A DNA stretch of 64,000 nt from Nocardia macrotermitis (lineage in GTDB: Bacteria; Actinomycetota; Actinomycetes; Mycobacteriales; Mycobacteriaceae). Under the pieces are notes generated by a model, which was not told the DNA's origin, ran no database searches, and saw only the letters and a program-made list of their open reading frames with translations. The stretch lies in NCBI RefSeq assembly GCF_009604405.1, contig NZ_WEGK01000003.1, forward strand, positions 186,001 through 250,000. The letters run 5' to 3'. A program made the position numbers and the translations under genes. Shown here piece after piece: positions 15,967 through 23,892 of this stretch (position 1 is its first letter; each line of letters starts with the position of its first letter).

Positions 15967-16128
15967 TCAGCGTTGGGTCAAGGGTTTCAGGTCGGCGTGG
16001 GCTACGGCGGGGGCGGTGTTCTGGTCGGGGGTGGTGGAGCTGACCGAATAGTCGCCGAGGAGTTCGACCGCGCCGGTGCCTGCCAGGATCATGCCCGCCG
16101 TGATGACGGCTAGAGTCGACCGCTTCAT
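15967..16128 (-). CDS. Small exported peptide (53 aa)
   Basis: 53-codon gene. Seen: MKRSTLAVITAGMILAGTGA, a textbook signal peptide with basic start, hydrophobic core and small-residue end; no Cys, so it is secreted rather than lipidated, or stays as a membrane anchor. The mature part is short and Thr/Pro/Ala-rich (TTPDQNTAPAVAHADLKP). The start has GGGAGAGG 4-5 nt upstream on the coding strand. It stands alone between the PBP gene (convergent) and the nitrobindin gene. Function unknown. Confidence 0.65.
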   Translation of the reverse strand: MKRSTLAVITAGMILAGTGAVELLGDYSVSSTTPDQNTAPAVAHADLKPLTQR

Positions 16129-16336
16129 GGGCCTCTCCCTTATCGATGAGGGGTTCTCCCGTGTGGGCGAAATAAGAGTGAAAGGTTCGAAATTCGTGAT
16201 CGCCGGTTGTTAGCTGGTCACGAAACGGTAGAACGGGACACTCGGTGCCGACAACCCCCGAATCGGGGACAGAACTGCCGGATTACGCCTCTTTCGCAGG
16301 TCAGCGGGCGGGTCTCGATTCGGTCTCGCTTCGGTA

Positions 16337-16849
16337 CTACTCCGCGCGTCGCAGGCTGGCCGCGAGGTGATGCTGTTCCGGCTGGCCGACCGCGGCCATG
16401 CGCAGCGTGTAGTCGATGGTGTCGCCGGACACCCGGAACGTGCGGCCCAGGGCGGTGACCAGCTTCGCCGTACTGGTGCGGCCGATCGAGGTGGAACCCA
16501 TGTCCAGGTGCAGGCCGTCGTCGTCGACCGCGAGGGTGCCCTCGCAGATCTCGGTGATGCCGGTCGGGTGCGCGAGAATCAGCTCGATCCGGTCGCGGCC
16601 CGCGCATCGCAGATAGCCGGTCTCGGCGTGCAGCGAGCGGCCGTCGGCGGCGTGCCGGGTGCGCTGGCGGTAGGTGAGGAACGGTCGGCCCACATGCCCG
16701 AACTGAATCTCCTCGTCGTAGTCGAAGGAGTCGATGGTCGGGTATTCGCCGTGGCCGGAGCCCCGCCAGACGCCCAGCAGGGGCGCGAGGTGAGCGATGT
16801 CCGGGTGCGGCGCGACGGGGGCGTTGGGTTCGAGCACGGCGGTCAGCAT
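16337..16849 (-). CDS. Nitrobindin/FABP-like haem-binding protein
   Basis: 170-aa beta-barrel protein of the nitrobindin (DUF1794/THAP4-like) family. Seen: the diagnostic opening [20 protein letters not shown], later [20 protein letters not shown] with strand-forming pattern, [14 protein letters not shown] and a final [19 protein letters not shown], in which the His pair may include the haem ligand. Family members bind haem b and scavenge or isomerise NO and peroxynitrite. ATG 16849 is chosen because it opens the conserved domain; the longer upstream frame is low complexity. Monocistronic. Confidence 0.88.
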   Translation of the reverse strand: MLTAVLEPNAPVAPHPDIAHLAPLLGVWRGSGHGEYPTIDSFDYDEEIQFGHVGRPFLTYRQRTRHAADGRSLHAETGYLRCAGRDRIELILAHPTGITEICEGTLAVDDDGLHLDMGSTSIGRTSTAKLVTALGRTFRVSGDTIDYTLRMAAVGQPEQHHLAASLRRAE

Positions 16850-17610
16850 AGTGGGCGGCCGAGTGCCAGGCGCGCAGTCACCGTGCTGATTCGTCACAAG
16901 GGCCGTACGGGGGCTTGACAGCGGCACGGGGTTGCACGTGTGCAGCGGCAAGCGCTTGCGAGTCGGTTGCCAGCGCATTGATCAGCGGGCTGCGAGTAGG
17001 TGCGAGACGGTGTTGGTCGATGGTCGGGCGCGAGATGGCGTTGGTCGATGGTCGGGCGTGGGTGCGAGATGGTGTTGGTCGATGGTCGGGCGCGAGATGG
17101 CGTTGGTCGATGGTCGGGCGTGGGTGCGAGATGGTGTTGGTCGATGGTCGGGCGCGAGATGGCGTTGGTCGACGGTCGGGCGCGGGCGCAGAACTGCGGT
17201 GGGCAGTGGTCGTCGCGGGCTGCCCTCGGTGAGGATGTGGAGGTGCGGTGAGGGAGATCGGCGAGCGCGGAGGCAGCGATTGCCGGTGGTTCGTCAGCCT
17301 GCGGGGGAATGAGTATGGATGTGGCGGTGTCGGTGCGCAACCGGCTGGTGTGGGGGCGTGATTGTCGATCGGGTGGGGCCGCACGCGGGCGGCGATGGGG
17401 ACGGTCGGACGCAGGCGCGGATGCGGCCGGTTGGGGCGGGTACGAATGCGGCTGGGCGGGGGGTGACGTGCCGGATCGGAACACTCGGTTCGTGGCGGCG
17501 CTCGGTGCCGGTGAGCAGTGCTTTCGAAGCCCCTCGGATCAAGGGCAGGGGCGTCCGGAGCCGAGTGATGTGCTCGCGGGCGTTGGCTGGTGGCGGTGGG
17601 CTGGCGCGGG
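16850..17610. other. Gene-free region with a tandem-repeat tract
   Basis: About 760 bp upstream of nitrobindin and downstream of the truncated adenylation protein. It contains the 62-bp repeat tract (17000-17185). Long frames exist on both strands but only because the repeats and GC bias avoid stops; their products are Arg/Pro-rich and unlike any protein. No gene is called. Confidence 0.6.
17000..17185. repeat. 62-bp tandem repeat made of 28- and 34-bp half units
   Basis: Each period contains GCGAGATGGCGTTGGTCGAT and GCGAGATGGTGTTGGTCGAT followed by GGTCGGGC, the second half having an extra GTGGGT. Six half units (three 62-bp periods) run from 17000 to 17185 with only a few substitutions. 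No spacers and no dyad symmetry, so not CRISPR. Likely a variable-number tandem repeat. Confidence 0.8.
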
Positions 17611-18066
17611 TCAGTGGGGCCGGGCTGTGGTGGCGCGTTCGGTGGGGGTGAGGGGTGCGTCCGAGCCGGTGAGGTAGCGGACCAGGGTGGCGCGGTCGTC
17701 GAGTACGAGCCAGGTGATGTCCGGGGAGAGGGTGGGGCGGGCGGCTTTCGTGGTGACGCCGAGGTGGGCGCGGCCGCGGGTGTCGGTGCAGACCGCGGGG
17801 GTCGCGGTCGCGCCGACCTTGGCGATGGCCCAGCGGGTGACCGCGCGTTCGAGGGAGGGGAGACCGGCCGTGACGATCCAGCTGCCCGGGCCCGCACCCT
17901 CCTCGACGAGCATCCGGGCCAGGCGGTTGGACCAGCGGTCCAGCTCACGCGGGTCGGGCGCGTCGGGGCCCGTGACGGCCGGGCGGCGACGTGGCGCGGT
18001 GGGGTGGGTGTGCTGGGCCCGGGCGGGAACACGGGTATCGCAGGACGGCATGATCGGCTTCGACAT
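17611..18066 (-). CDS. Truncated adenylation (AMP-binding) domain protein
   Basis: 151-aa protein that matches only the first part of an AMP-forming adenylating enzyme (NRPS A domain or acyl-CoA ligase). Seen: ELDRWSNRLARMLVEEGAGP, then SLERAVTRWAIAKVGATATP, the usual first beta-alpha-beta unit, and TWLVLDDRATLVRYLTGSDA followed by PLTPTERATTARP, which resembles the segment before motif A3. All core motifs A3-A10, including the P-loop-like TSGTTGxPKG and the catalytic Lys, are absent. ATG 18066 follows GGAG at a normal 6-nt spacing. Either a relic of a larger enzyme or a small stand-alone family; catalysis is not expected. Confidence 0.6.
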   Translation of the reverse strand: MSKPIMPSCDTRVPARAQHTHPTAPRRRPAVTGPDAPDPRELDRWSNRLARMLVEEGAGPGSWIVTAGLPSLERAVTRWAIAKVGATATPAVCTDTRGRAHLGVTTKAARPTLSPDITWLVLDDRATLVRYLTGSDAPLTPTERATTARPH

Positions 18067-18072
18067 CGTCAT

Positions 18073-18630
18073 CTCCTTCAGGGCTGAGCACCCCCGCATT
18101 CGCGGTACCTCAACTCTGTCCTCCCACAACACAATTCGGCAGCGACCCCAGTGCTGCGTGTGCGCCCCGCAGGGTGCGGGGATCTCCACCCTGGGTGAGG
18201 GCGTCGAGGCGGTGTGAGACCGACATGTCGTGATCCGGGGTGTGGGAGTTCGCAGGATCGGGGCTGGCGAGCGGGTGGTTGTGGGAGTTCGCGGGATCGG
18301 GGCGGGCGAGCGGGTGGTTGTGGGAGTTCGCGGGATCGGGGCGGGTGAGCGGGTCGTTGTGGCTGCTCTGGTGATTGCGGTGGATGGGGGCCGATGGTGG
18401 TGTGGGGTGAGTCGCGTCGGTGGGGCCTGACGTGGGAATGCGTGCGTGTCGTCGTGGATGTCGGGCGGGGGTGAACCGGCGGTGGGGTGAGGACGTGGTT
18501 CGGGGGTGGTGCGGTGGCGGGAATGCGGGGTCGGCGGGGTGTTCGGCGCGAAAGTGGCTGGTACGGGGGTTTTCTCTGGTGTGATGGGGGGATCGTCCGG
18601 GTGGTTCGAGTCGGAACGAGGTGCGGTGTG
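18073..18630. other. Gene-free region with 39-bp repeats
   Basis: About 560 bp between the divergent adenylation-like gene and the first ABC-2 permease. It includes the 39-bp tandem repeat (18242-18358) and extremely G-rich sequence. Open frames here have biased, repetitive composition and no recognisable product. Confidence 0.6.
18242..18358. repeat. 39-bp tandem repeat, three copies
   Basis: Three head-to-tail copies of a unit beginning GTGGGAGTTCGC and ending GAGCGGGTGGTT (third copy ends in GTCGTT), starting at 18242, 18281 and 18320. G-rich on the plus strand, no spacers. Probably a VNTR or a G-quadruplex-prone tract. Confidence 0.8.
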
Positions 18631-19446
18631 ATGCAGGCTTATGTCGCGGTTGTGGGGGGCGGCGAGGTGGTGGTTGCGCCGTCCACGGTTCGGCAGTGGT
18701 GGGTGCTGACGCTGCGGATGGTGCGTGCCTCGGTGCGTAACGGGGAGTTGGTGACGGCGTTGCTGGCGCCGAGCGTGTTCACGCTGGGGTTCTATGTGCC
18801 GCTGAATCGGGTGATGTCGCTGGGGCACGGGGTCGGGAGTTACTCGCAGTTCCTGCTGCCGATGATCGTGATGCAGGCGGTGTCGTTCTGCGCGGGGGCG
18901 GCGGCGTTGCGGGCGGCGACCGACGCGCGGGACGGGCTGGACGAGCGGTTCGCCTCGATGCCGATGTCCGTGGTCACGCCGCTGGTCGCGCGGACGACGG
19001 CCACGCTGTACCGCATCCTCGTCGCGGTATCGGCGGCGATCGTGTGCGGATATGTGATCGGCGCTCGGTTCCGCGGAACCGTCTGGCACACAATCGGATT
19101 CGTGATATTCGCGGCGCTGGTCGGACTGCTGCTGGGCCTGCTGGGCGATCTGCTGGGCGCGCTGTCGCGCAGTCCGGAGGCGACCACGCAGGCGCTGGTG
19201 CTGCCGCAGCTGATCCTGGGCATGGTGTCCACCGGATTCGCCCCGGCCGAACAGTTTCCGGACTGGATCCGGGGATTCGCGCGGGATCAACCGGTGTCCG
19301 GATTCGTGAATGTGATGCGGGCGTTGAGCGGGGATCCGGGGCCGGTGAGCTGGGCGATACTCGGGCCCGGATTGCTGTGGCTGCTGGCGGGGCTGGTGCT
19401 GTTCGGCGTCGCCTCGGCCGTGGTCGCGGGACGGCGGCACCGATGA
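18631..19446 (+). CDS. ABC-2 type transporter permease (first of pair)
   Basis: 271-aa integral membrane protein of the ABC-2 (DrrB/DrrC-like) group. Seen: six hydrophobic segments, including LLAPSVFTLGFYVPL, FLLPMIVMQAVSFCAGAAAL and a C-terminal GLLWLLAGLVLFGVASAVV; the family's large helical loop with FAPAEQFPDWIRGFARDQPV before the last membrane helix. ATG 18631 is chosen because the frame upstream (to 18487) is low complexity. Overlaps the next permease gene by 4 bp. These permeases normally partner one ATPase; no ATPase gene is adjacent, so the partner must be encoded elsewhere. Substrate unknown. Confidence 0.88.
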   Translation: MQAYVAVVGGGEVVVAPSTVRQWWVLTLRMVRASVRNGELVTALLAPSVFTLGFYVPLNRVMSLGHGVGSYSQFLLPMIVMQAVSFCAGAAALRAATDARDGLDERFASMPMSVVTPLVARTTATLYRILVAVSAAIVCGYVIGARFRGTVWHTIGFVIFAALVGLLLGLLGDLLGALSRSPEATTQALVLPQLILGMVSTGFAPAEQFPDWIRGFARDQPVSGFVNVMRALSGDPGPVSWAILGPGLLWLLAGLVLFGVASAVVAGRRHR

Positions 19447-20255
19447 CGACCGCCGCCGAACTACCCCTGGTCACCGGCCATACCGAGCGCTGGGCGAATC
19501 TCCTGCCGCAGACGCTGGTGCAAACGCGTCGGCTGCTGGTGCGATGGCGTCGGGATCCGGTGACGATGGTGCAGTCGCTGGGCTTCCCGGCGCTGCTGCT
19601 GATCATGCTCAATACCGTGCTGGGACACCAGATCACGGCGTTCTCCAACGCGAACGCACTCTACGGTTCGGTGCCGATGGTGACGTTGGTGGGCGTGATG
19701 TCCGGTTCGCTCGCGGGTGCGATCACGCTGGGCCGGGAGCGTGATGTGGGTCTGCTGGCCCGGTTGTGGGTGTTGCCGGTGCATCGCGCCTCGGGTCTGC
19801 TGGCGCGCATCCTGGCCGAGGCGGTGCGGATCGTGGTCTGCACGCTCGTGCTGTTCGCGGTGGGTGTCGCGCTGGGATTCCGTTTCCACCAAGGGATTCC
19901 GGCGGCGATCGCACTGGTCGGCGTGCCCGTGCTGTACGGGCTGGGGTTCGCGACGCTGGTCACCACCGCGGCCGTGTTCACCGTCAGATCCGGTCTGGTG
20001 GAGGCGATTTCGCTCGGCTCCTCGCTGCTGATGTTCTTCTCCACCGGATTCGTGCCACTGGCGGCCTATCCGGCGTGGGCCGCACCCGTGGTGGCACATC
20101 AGCCGATGTCGTACGCCATCGAGGCGATGCGCGGGTTGTCACTGGGAGGTCCGGTCCGGGGGCCGCTACTGGCGACCGTGGCGTGGTCGGTGGGCGCGAT
20201 CGTGGTGTTCGCGATACCGGCCGTCATCGGTTACAACCGGGCCAGCAGGAACTGA
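19443..20255 (+). CDS. ABC-2 type transporter permease (second of pair)
   Basis: 270-aa paralogous permease. Seen: a soluble N-terminus TLVQTRRLLVRWRRDPVTMV, six membrane segments (for example FPALLLIMLNTVLG and VAWSVGAIVVFAIPAVIGY), and the DrrB-like loop VPLAAYPAWAAPVVAHQPMS before the last helix. ATG 19443 overlaps the previous stop, so the two are translationally coupled and probably form a heterodimer. In drug and lipid exporters of mycobacteria (drrB/drrC) the same pairing occurs, there with drrA upstream. Confidence 0.9.
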   Translation: MTTAAELPLVTGHTERWANLLPQTLVQTRRLLVRWRRDPVTMVQSLGFPALLLIMLNTVLGHQITAFSNANALYGSVPMVTLVGVMSGSLAGAITLGRERDVGLLARLWVLPVHRASGLLARILAEAVRIVVCTLVLFAVGVALGFRFHQGIPAAIALVGVPVLYGLGFATLVTTAAVFTVRSGLVEAISLGSSLLMFFSTGFVPLAAYPAWAAPVVAHQPMSYAIEAMRGLSLGGPVRGPLLATVAWSVGAIVVFAIPAVIGYNRASRN

Positions 20256-20263
20256 AACTCGAT

Positions 20264-20286
20264 GCCGCTCAACGTAATTGAGCGGC
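20264..20286. terminator. Bidirectional hairpin between permease and XRE genes
   Basis: Perfect 9-bp stem GCCGCTCAA (20264-20272) / TTGAGCGGC (20278-20286) with a 5-nt loop at the convergent junction; it overlaps the last codons of the minus-strand XRE gene. No T-run follows on either strand. Confidence 0.5.
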
Positions 20287-21132
20287 AGCCTCGGCAACCA
20301 GCGCGGCCGAGTCCCGCGGGCTCAACGCCATCGCGCGCAACTGGTCGAACATCACCCCGAAGCGGCGAATCTCGTTGTGCCCCTCCACGATATCGTCACC
20401 GGCGATCCCCTCGACATAGACCAGTTCCGGATCGCCGGGCTCGGGGAAGTCCAGCACCACGAACGAGCCGACCATGGCCGGATGCGCACCGGCGTCGAAG
20501 GGCAGCACCTGCAGGATCACATTGCGCTTACTGGTGTATTCGCTGAGCCGTTCCAGCTGTTCGCGCATCACGTCCCGCCCGCCGACGACGCGCCGGATCG
20601 CGGCCTCGTCCAGCACCACCCACAGCTCGAGCGGATTGCCCTCCCGCGCAAGCACCTTGCCGCGTTCGACCCGGGCGCGCAGCCGCTGTTCGATCACCGA
20701 CGCCTCGACCTTGGGCATCGCGGTGTCCAGGATCGCCCAGGCGTATCGCTCGGTCTGCAACAGGCCCGGAATGAACGAGGTCTGGAACAGTCGCGCCGAG
20801 AGCGCCTCGGTCTCGAAGTTGATGTAGGCGGCGTACACCTCGGACACCGCCGCCTCGAACGGGCGCGACATGCCGGGTTTGAGGGCCTCCGACAGCAGTT
20901 GCAGCGCGTCGTCGTGACGTTCCTCCGCGACGCCGTACAGCTTCAGCATCGTCATCAGCGTGCGTTTCTGCGGCCTGGCCTGCGCGGTTTCGATCCGGTA
21001 CAGCGTGGTGACGTTGATGCCGGTCTCCTTGCTGACCTCCTCCTTGCTGATCCCGGCTTCCTCCCGCATCTGTTGCAGCAGTACCGCCAGCCGCCTGAGC
21101 TGGACCGTCAGCACAGTGCGCTTACCTGCCAT
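20269..21132 (-). CDS. XRE family regulator with DUF5753 domain (solo)
   Basis: 287-aa DNA-binding protein. Seen: HTH at about residues 10-70 (LAVLLQQMREEAGISKEEVS then TTLYRIETAQARPQKRTL), followed by the DUF5753 half with TSFIPGLLQTERYAWAI, RLRARVERGKVL, NPLELWVVLDEAAIRR, NVILQVLPFDAGAHPAM and PELVYVEGIAG. Unlike the copy at 6398 there is no DUF397 gene next to it. Convergent with the ABC-2 permease pair; about 600 bp upstream lies a DUF4254 gene on the other strand. Targets unknown. Confidence 0.9.
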   Translation of the reverse strand: MAGKRTVLTVQLRRLAVLLQQMREEAGISKEEVSKETGINVTTLYRIETAQARPQKRTLMTMLKLYGVAEERHDDALQLLSEALKPGMSRPFEAAVSEVYAAYINFETEALSARLFQTSFIPGLLQTERYAWAILDTAMPKVEASVIEQRLRARVERGKVLAREGNPLELWVVLDEAAIRRVVGGRDVMREQLERLSEYTSKRNVILQVLPFDAGAHPAMVGSFVVLDFPEPGDPELVYVEGIAGDDIVEGHNEIRRFGVMFDQLRAMALSPRDSAALVAEAAAQLR

Positions 21133-21728
21133 CGCGCCCTCTCCCGTGTGCGCTCGACGGAATGCGGTCGTGCGTTCCGTGCGTGGATGTGTTTGTGCCA
21201 GAGCCTATTCGCCCGGTGTGCGGTTCGGGGCCGAACCCCGTGCATCGGCGGGTTCGCGCGGCTGGGCGACGCCGCGGACACGCCGACCGTGACCGGGAAT
21301 TCGGCCGTCCGACCGCAGTGATCGTCCGGCAATTTCCGACGTCTTTTCAGCATACTTTCGGCGAATCCGGGGCGGGGTGCGGATTATTTCGGGCGGAATC
21401 GAGTCCGGACGGTGATCGGATACCGGCGTCGCGTGATCCGTACCGGACGGTCTCGGGATGACGTGTCCAGTAAACGATCGGAAACCGGGCGGCCGGTGTG
21501 CTTCCGTGCCGGAAAGCCGGTGTGGCTCAGTGGATCCTTGCCCAGGTAGAAGGTAACGGAGGTTGACCGAACCGATGCGGATGCAATCTTGCGTTCTTGC
21601 ATTTGTGCGTGCATGATTCGGGTTAGCCTAGAGCTGTTCCACCGATCCGATGACGGGTACAACTCAATCCGGAGACCAATTATGTTGGTGCAAATATTGG
21701 TGCAGTCCCGAGCTTTCGGGGTGTGGCA
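21133..21728. other. Divergent intergenic region with direct repeats and an iron-box-like sequence
   Basis: About 600 bp between the XRE gene and the DUF4254 gene. No gene seen. Near the right end it has GGTTAGCCTA (21621-21630), which matches the core of the DtxR/IdeR operator on one side only, and two direct copies of TTGGTGCA in the sequence TTGGTGCAAATATTGGTGCA (21685-21704) just upstream of the DUF4254 start. Confidence 0.45.
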
Positions 21729-22172
21729 ATGACAATGTCGATAGCTGGTGTGCTGCCGACCGCGCCGCAATTGTTATGCGCGTTCCAGGGGCGACGGTAC
21801 GACGACCAGGTGCTCCTGCGTTCGGCGCGGGCGCTGGCCGAGATGCACGCGCGTCGCGCCCGGTTGCACGACCCCGTCGTGGCGGCCGAGATCGACTGTC
21901 GGCGCGGCGAACTCGTGGGGGATATCAACGGCTGGGTCGAGCGCGCGATGCCGCAGCACCGCAACGGCGCCTCCCTGCACACCGAGAGCCTGGGCGCGGT
22001 GATCGACCGCATGGCCCGCAGCTGGGTCGACGCCAATCAGGCCATCGACCGCGAGGGCGCCCGCAGCGATACGACCCACAAACACTGGTATCACCTGGCC
22101 GAACTCGTGGACGGGTACACCGATCTGGTCGTCGATGTCGCGGGTGGGCGTCGCCGGTTACCTGAGCAGTAG
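21729..22172 (+). CDS. DUF4254 family protein
   Basis: 147-aa, mainly helical cytoplasmic protein of the DUF4254 type. Seen: AEIDCRRGELVGDINGWVER, then ASLHTESLGAVIDRMARSW and HWYHLAELVDGYTDLVVDVA, three regions that define the family. Start: ATG 21729 is used; GTG 21723 and ATG 21735 are also in frame and CGGGGTG lies just upstream of them. Function of the family is unknown; it often sits next to regulators in actinobacteria. Convergent with the phosphonate permease gene 30 bp away. Confidence 0.75.
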   Translation: MTMSIAGVLPTAPQLLCAFQGRRYDDQVLLRSARALAEMHARRARLHDPVVAAEIDCRRGELVGDINGWVERAMPQHRNGASLHTESLGAVIDRMARSWVDANQAIDREGARSDTTHKHWYHLAELVDGYTDLVVDVAGGRRRLPEQ

Positions 22173-22201
22173 CCCTCGCTCGACGCGGTGACGAGAGCAG
22201 T

Positions 22202-22999
22202 TCAACGCAACGCCGCGCGACCGCGCACCCGCCCCAGAATCAGCAGGACCACGAGCGTCACCGCCACCAGCAGTGTGGTTCCCGCCGCCGCGTCGAACAC
22301 GTGGCCGCGATCCGTATCGGCGAAGATGCTGATCGGCAACGTCTTCCAGGTGGCCGGATACACCATCACGGTCGCCCCCAGCTCGCCCATGGACAGTGCG
22401 ATCGCCAGACCGGCGGCCGCGCCCAGCGCGGGCAGCAGCAGTGGCAGGGTGATCCGGGTCAGCACGCGCACCGGACTCGCGCCGAGCGATTCGGCGGCCT
22501 GCCGGAAACTCGGATCCAGCCGATCCAGCGCCGCGGACACCGCGCTGAACGCGTAGGCCAGCACGAGTACCGAATGTGCCACGATCACAATCCATTTCGT
22601 ACCGCCCAGCAGGATCGGCCGCTGGTTGAACGCGATCAGCACGCCGAGCCCGATCGCCACCGAGGGCACCGCGACCGGCAGATGGAACACCGCGTCGGTC
22701 AGCCGCCGCCACCAGGCCGGCGACTCGCGCGCGGCCAGCGCGGCCCAGGTGCCCAGCACCAGCGAGATCGCGCCCGCCAGCAGGGCGGTCTGCAAACTCA
22801 CCGACAGGCTCGCGGCCTGCTCGCCGGACAGTTCGTGCCGGAAATTGCCGAATCCGAGCTCCGAGGGCAGCGCGCCGGTCCAGCGTCCCGCCAGCGCCGC
22901 GGCCACCACCGTGGCGATGGGTGCGGCGAACACGATCAGCACCACCACCGCGAAGGCCGTGAGCACCAGCGCGCGGCCGCGTCGGGTCCACACCAGCAT
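22202..22999 (-). CDS. Aminophosphonate ABC transporter permease 2 (PhnV-like)
   Basis: 265-aa inner-membrane permease of the iron/thiamine/2-aminoethylphosphonate transporter class. Seen: N-terminal TM VLTAFAVVVLIVFAAPIATV, a middle with FHLPVAVPSVAIGLGVLIAF, the ATPase-contact EAA-type loop FRQAAESLGASPVRVLTRI and a C-terminal TM LLVAVTLVVLLILG. ATG 22999, 2 bp after the stop of permease 1, fits coupled translation. It is the last gene of the operon. Specificity is inferred from the phosphonate-processing genes upstream; sulphate, iron or thiamine would be the alternatives from this protein alone. Confidence 0.85.
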   Translation of the reverse strand: MLVWTRRGRALVLTAFAVVVLIVFAAPIATVVAAALAGRWTGALPSELGFGNFRHELSGEQAASLSVSLQTALLAGAISLVLGTWAALAARESPAWWRRLTDAVFHLPVAVPSVAIGLGVLIAFNQRPILLGGTKWIVIVAHSVLVLAYAFSAVSAALDRLDPSFRQAAESLGASPVRVLTRITLPLLLPALGAAAGLAIALSMGELGATVMVYPATWKTLPISIFADTDRGHVFDAAAGTTLLVAVTLVVLLILGRVRGRAALR

Positions 23000-23001
23000 G
23001 A

Positions 23002-23892
23002 TCAGCCCTCCTGGGTCGTGCGGGAGACGGTGAACCGCGCGAAGATCAGGCGGTAGGCGATGTACAGCGCCAGGGACAGGGCTACCTGCACCGTGGCCAG
23101 CACCGCCGCGCCGGGCAGGTCGAAGGTGACGATGCCGCGGGTGTAGATCAGCGCGGGCAGGGTGATCACGCCCTTGGCCCCGGTGAACAGCACGATGCCG
23201 AATTCGTTGAGCGTCAACAGGAGTACGAGACTGCCGCCCGCGGCCAGCGCGGGCCACGCCTCGGGGAGGACGACGCGGCGCAGCACCCGCCACGGTGAGG
23301 CGCCCAGGCTCGCGGCCACGTCCAACTGCTCGCGCGGGAGTTGCGCGAACGCGGCCAGCAGCGGCCGGACCACGAACGGCGTGAAGTAGGTGATCTCGGC
23401 CAGTACGACGCCGGTCGGCGTGGCCAGGAAATTCAGTGCGGGGGAGTGGTTTCCGGTGAACCGGGCGATCAGCGCGTCGAGCGCGCCCGCGGTGCCGTAC
23501 AGGAACGTGAACGCCAGCGTGATCAGGAACGACGGCAACGTCAGCACCGTATCGATGAGCCGCCCCACCGCCCCCGACCCGGGAAACGGCACGAACGCGA
23601 GCACCACCGCGACGAACGAGCCCAGCACCAGACACCCGGCCGTCGAACAGACCGCGATGGACACCGTGCGCCACAACGCATTCCGGAACGACTCGGACCC
23701 CAGCACCTGGGACCACGCCCCGGATTTCGCGGTCGACTCGGTCAACACCCGCACCACCGGATACACCGCGAACAACAACACCACCAGCAACGGCGGCGCG
23801 GACCACGCGATCGGCCGCCAGTTCCGCTGCGTCGCAGCCGATCCGGAAGCCTCCGGCGCGACCGCGGGCTCCACCACCAACGAGGAACTCAT
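23002..23892 (-). CDS. Aminophosphonate ABC transporter permease 1 (PhnU-like)
   Basis: 296-aa permease, six or more TM segments (WSAPPLLVVLLFAVYPVVRV first), with DTVLTLPSFLITLAFTFLYG, the EAA loop QLDVAASLGASPWRVLRRVV and a terminal LALYIAYRLIFARF. ATG 23892 is chosen since GGAGTGGAGGGG precedes it; an in-frame ATG at 23916 is possible. Pairs with the following permease. A 427-bp gap containing a perfect 13-bp hairpin separates it from the ATPase gene, so it may be expressed at a different level from the upstream operon genes. Confidence 0.87.
   Translation of the reverse strand: MSSSLVVEPAVAPEASGSAATQRNWRPIAWSAPPLLVVLLFAVYPVVRVLTESTAKSGAWSQVLGSESFRNALWRTVSIAVCSTAGCLVLGSFVAVVLAFVPFPGSGAVGRLIDTVLTLPSFLITLAFTFLYGTAGALDALIARFTGNHSPALNFLATPTGVVLAEITYFTPFVVRPLLAAFAQLPREQLDVAASLGASPWRVLRRVVLPEAWPALAAGGSLVLLLTLNEFGIVLFTGAKGVITLPALIYTRGIVTFDLPGAAVLATVQVALSLALYIAYRLIFARFTVSRTTQEG

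Noticed and set aside
17000..17185. CRISPR array
   Set aside because: Units are contiguous with no unique spacers and no dyad; no cas gene in the window.
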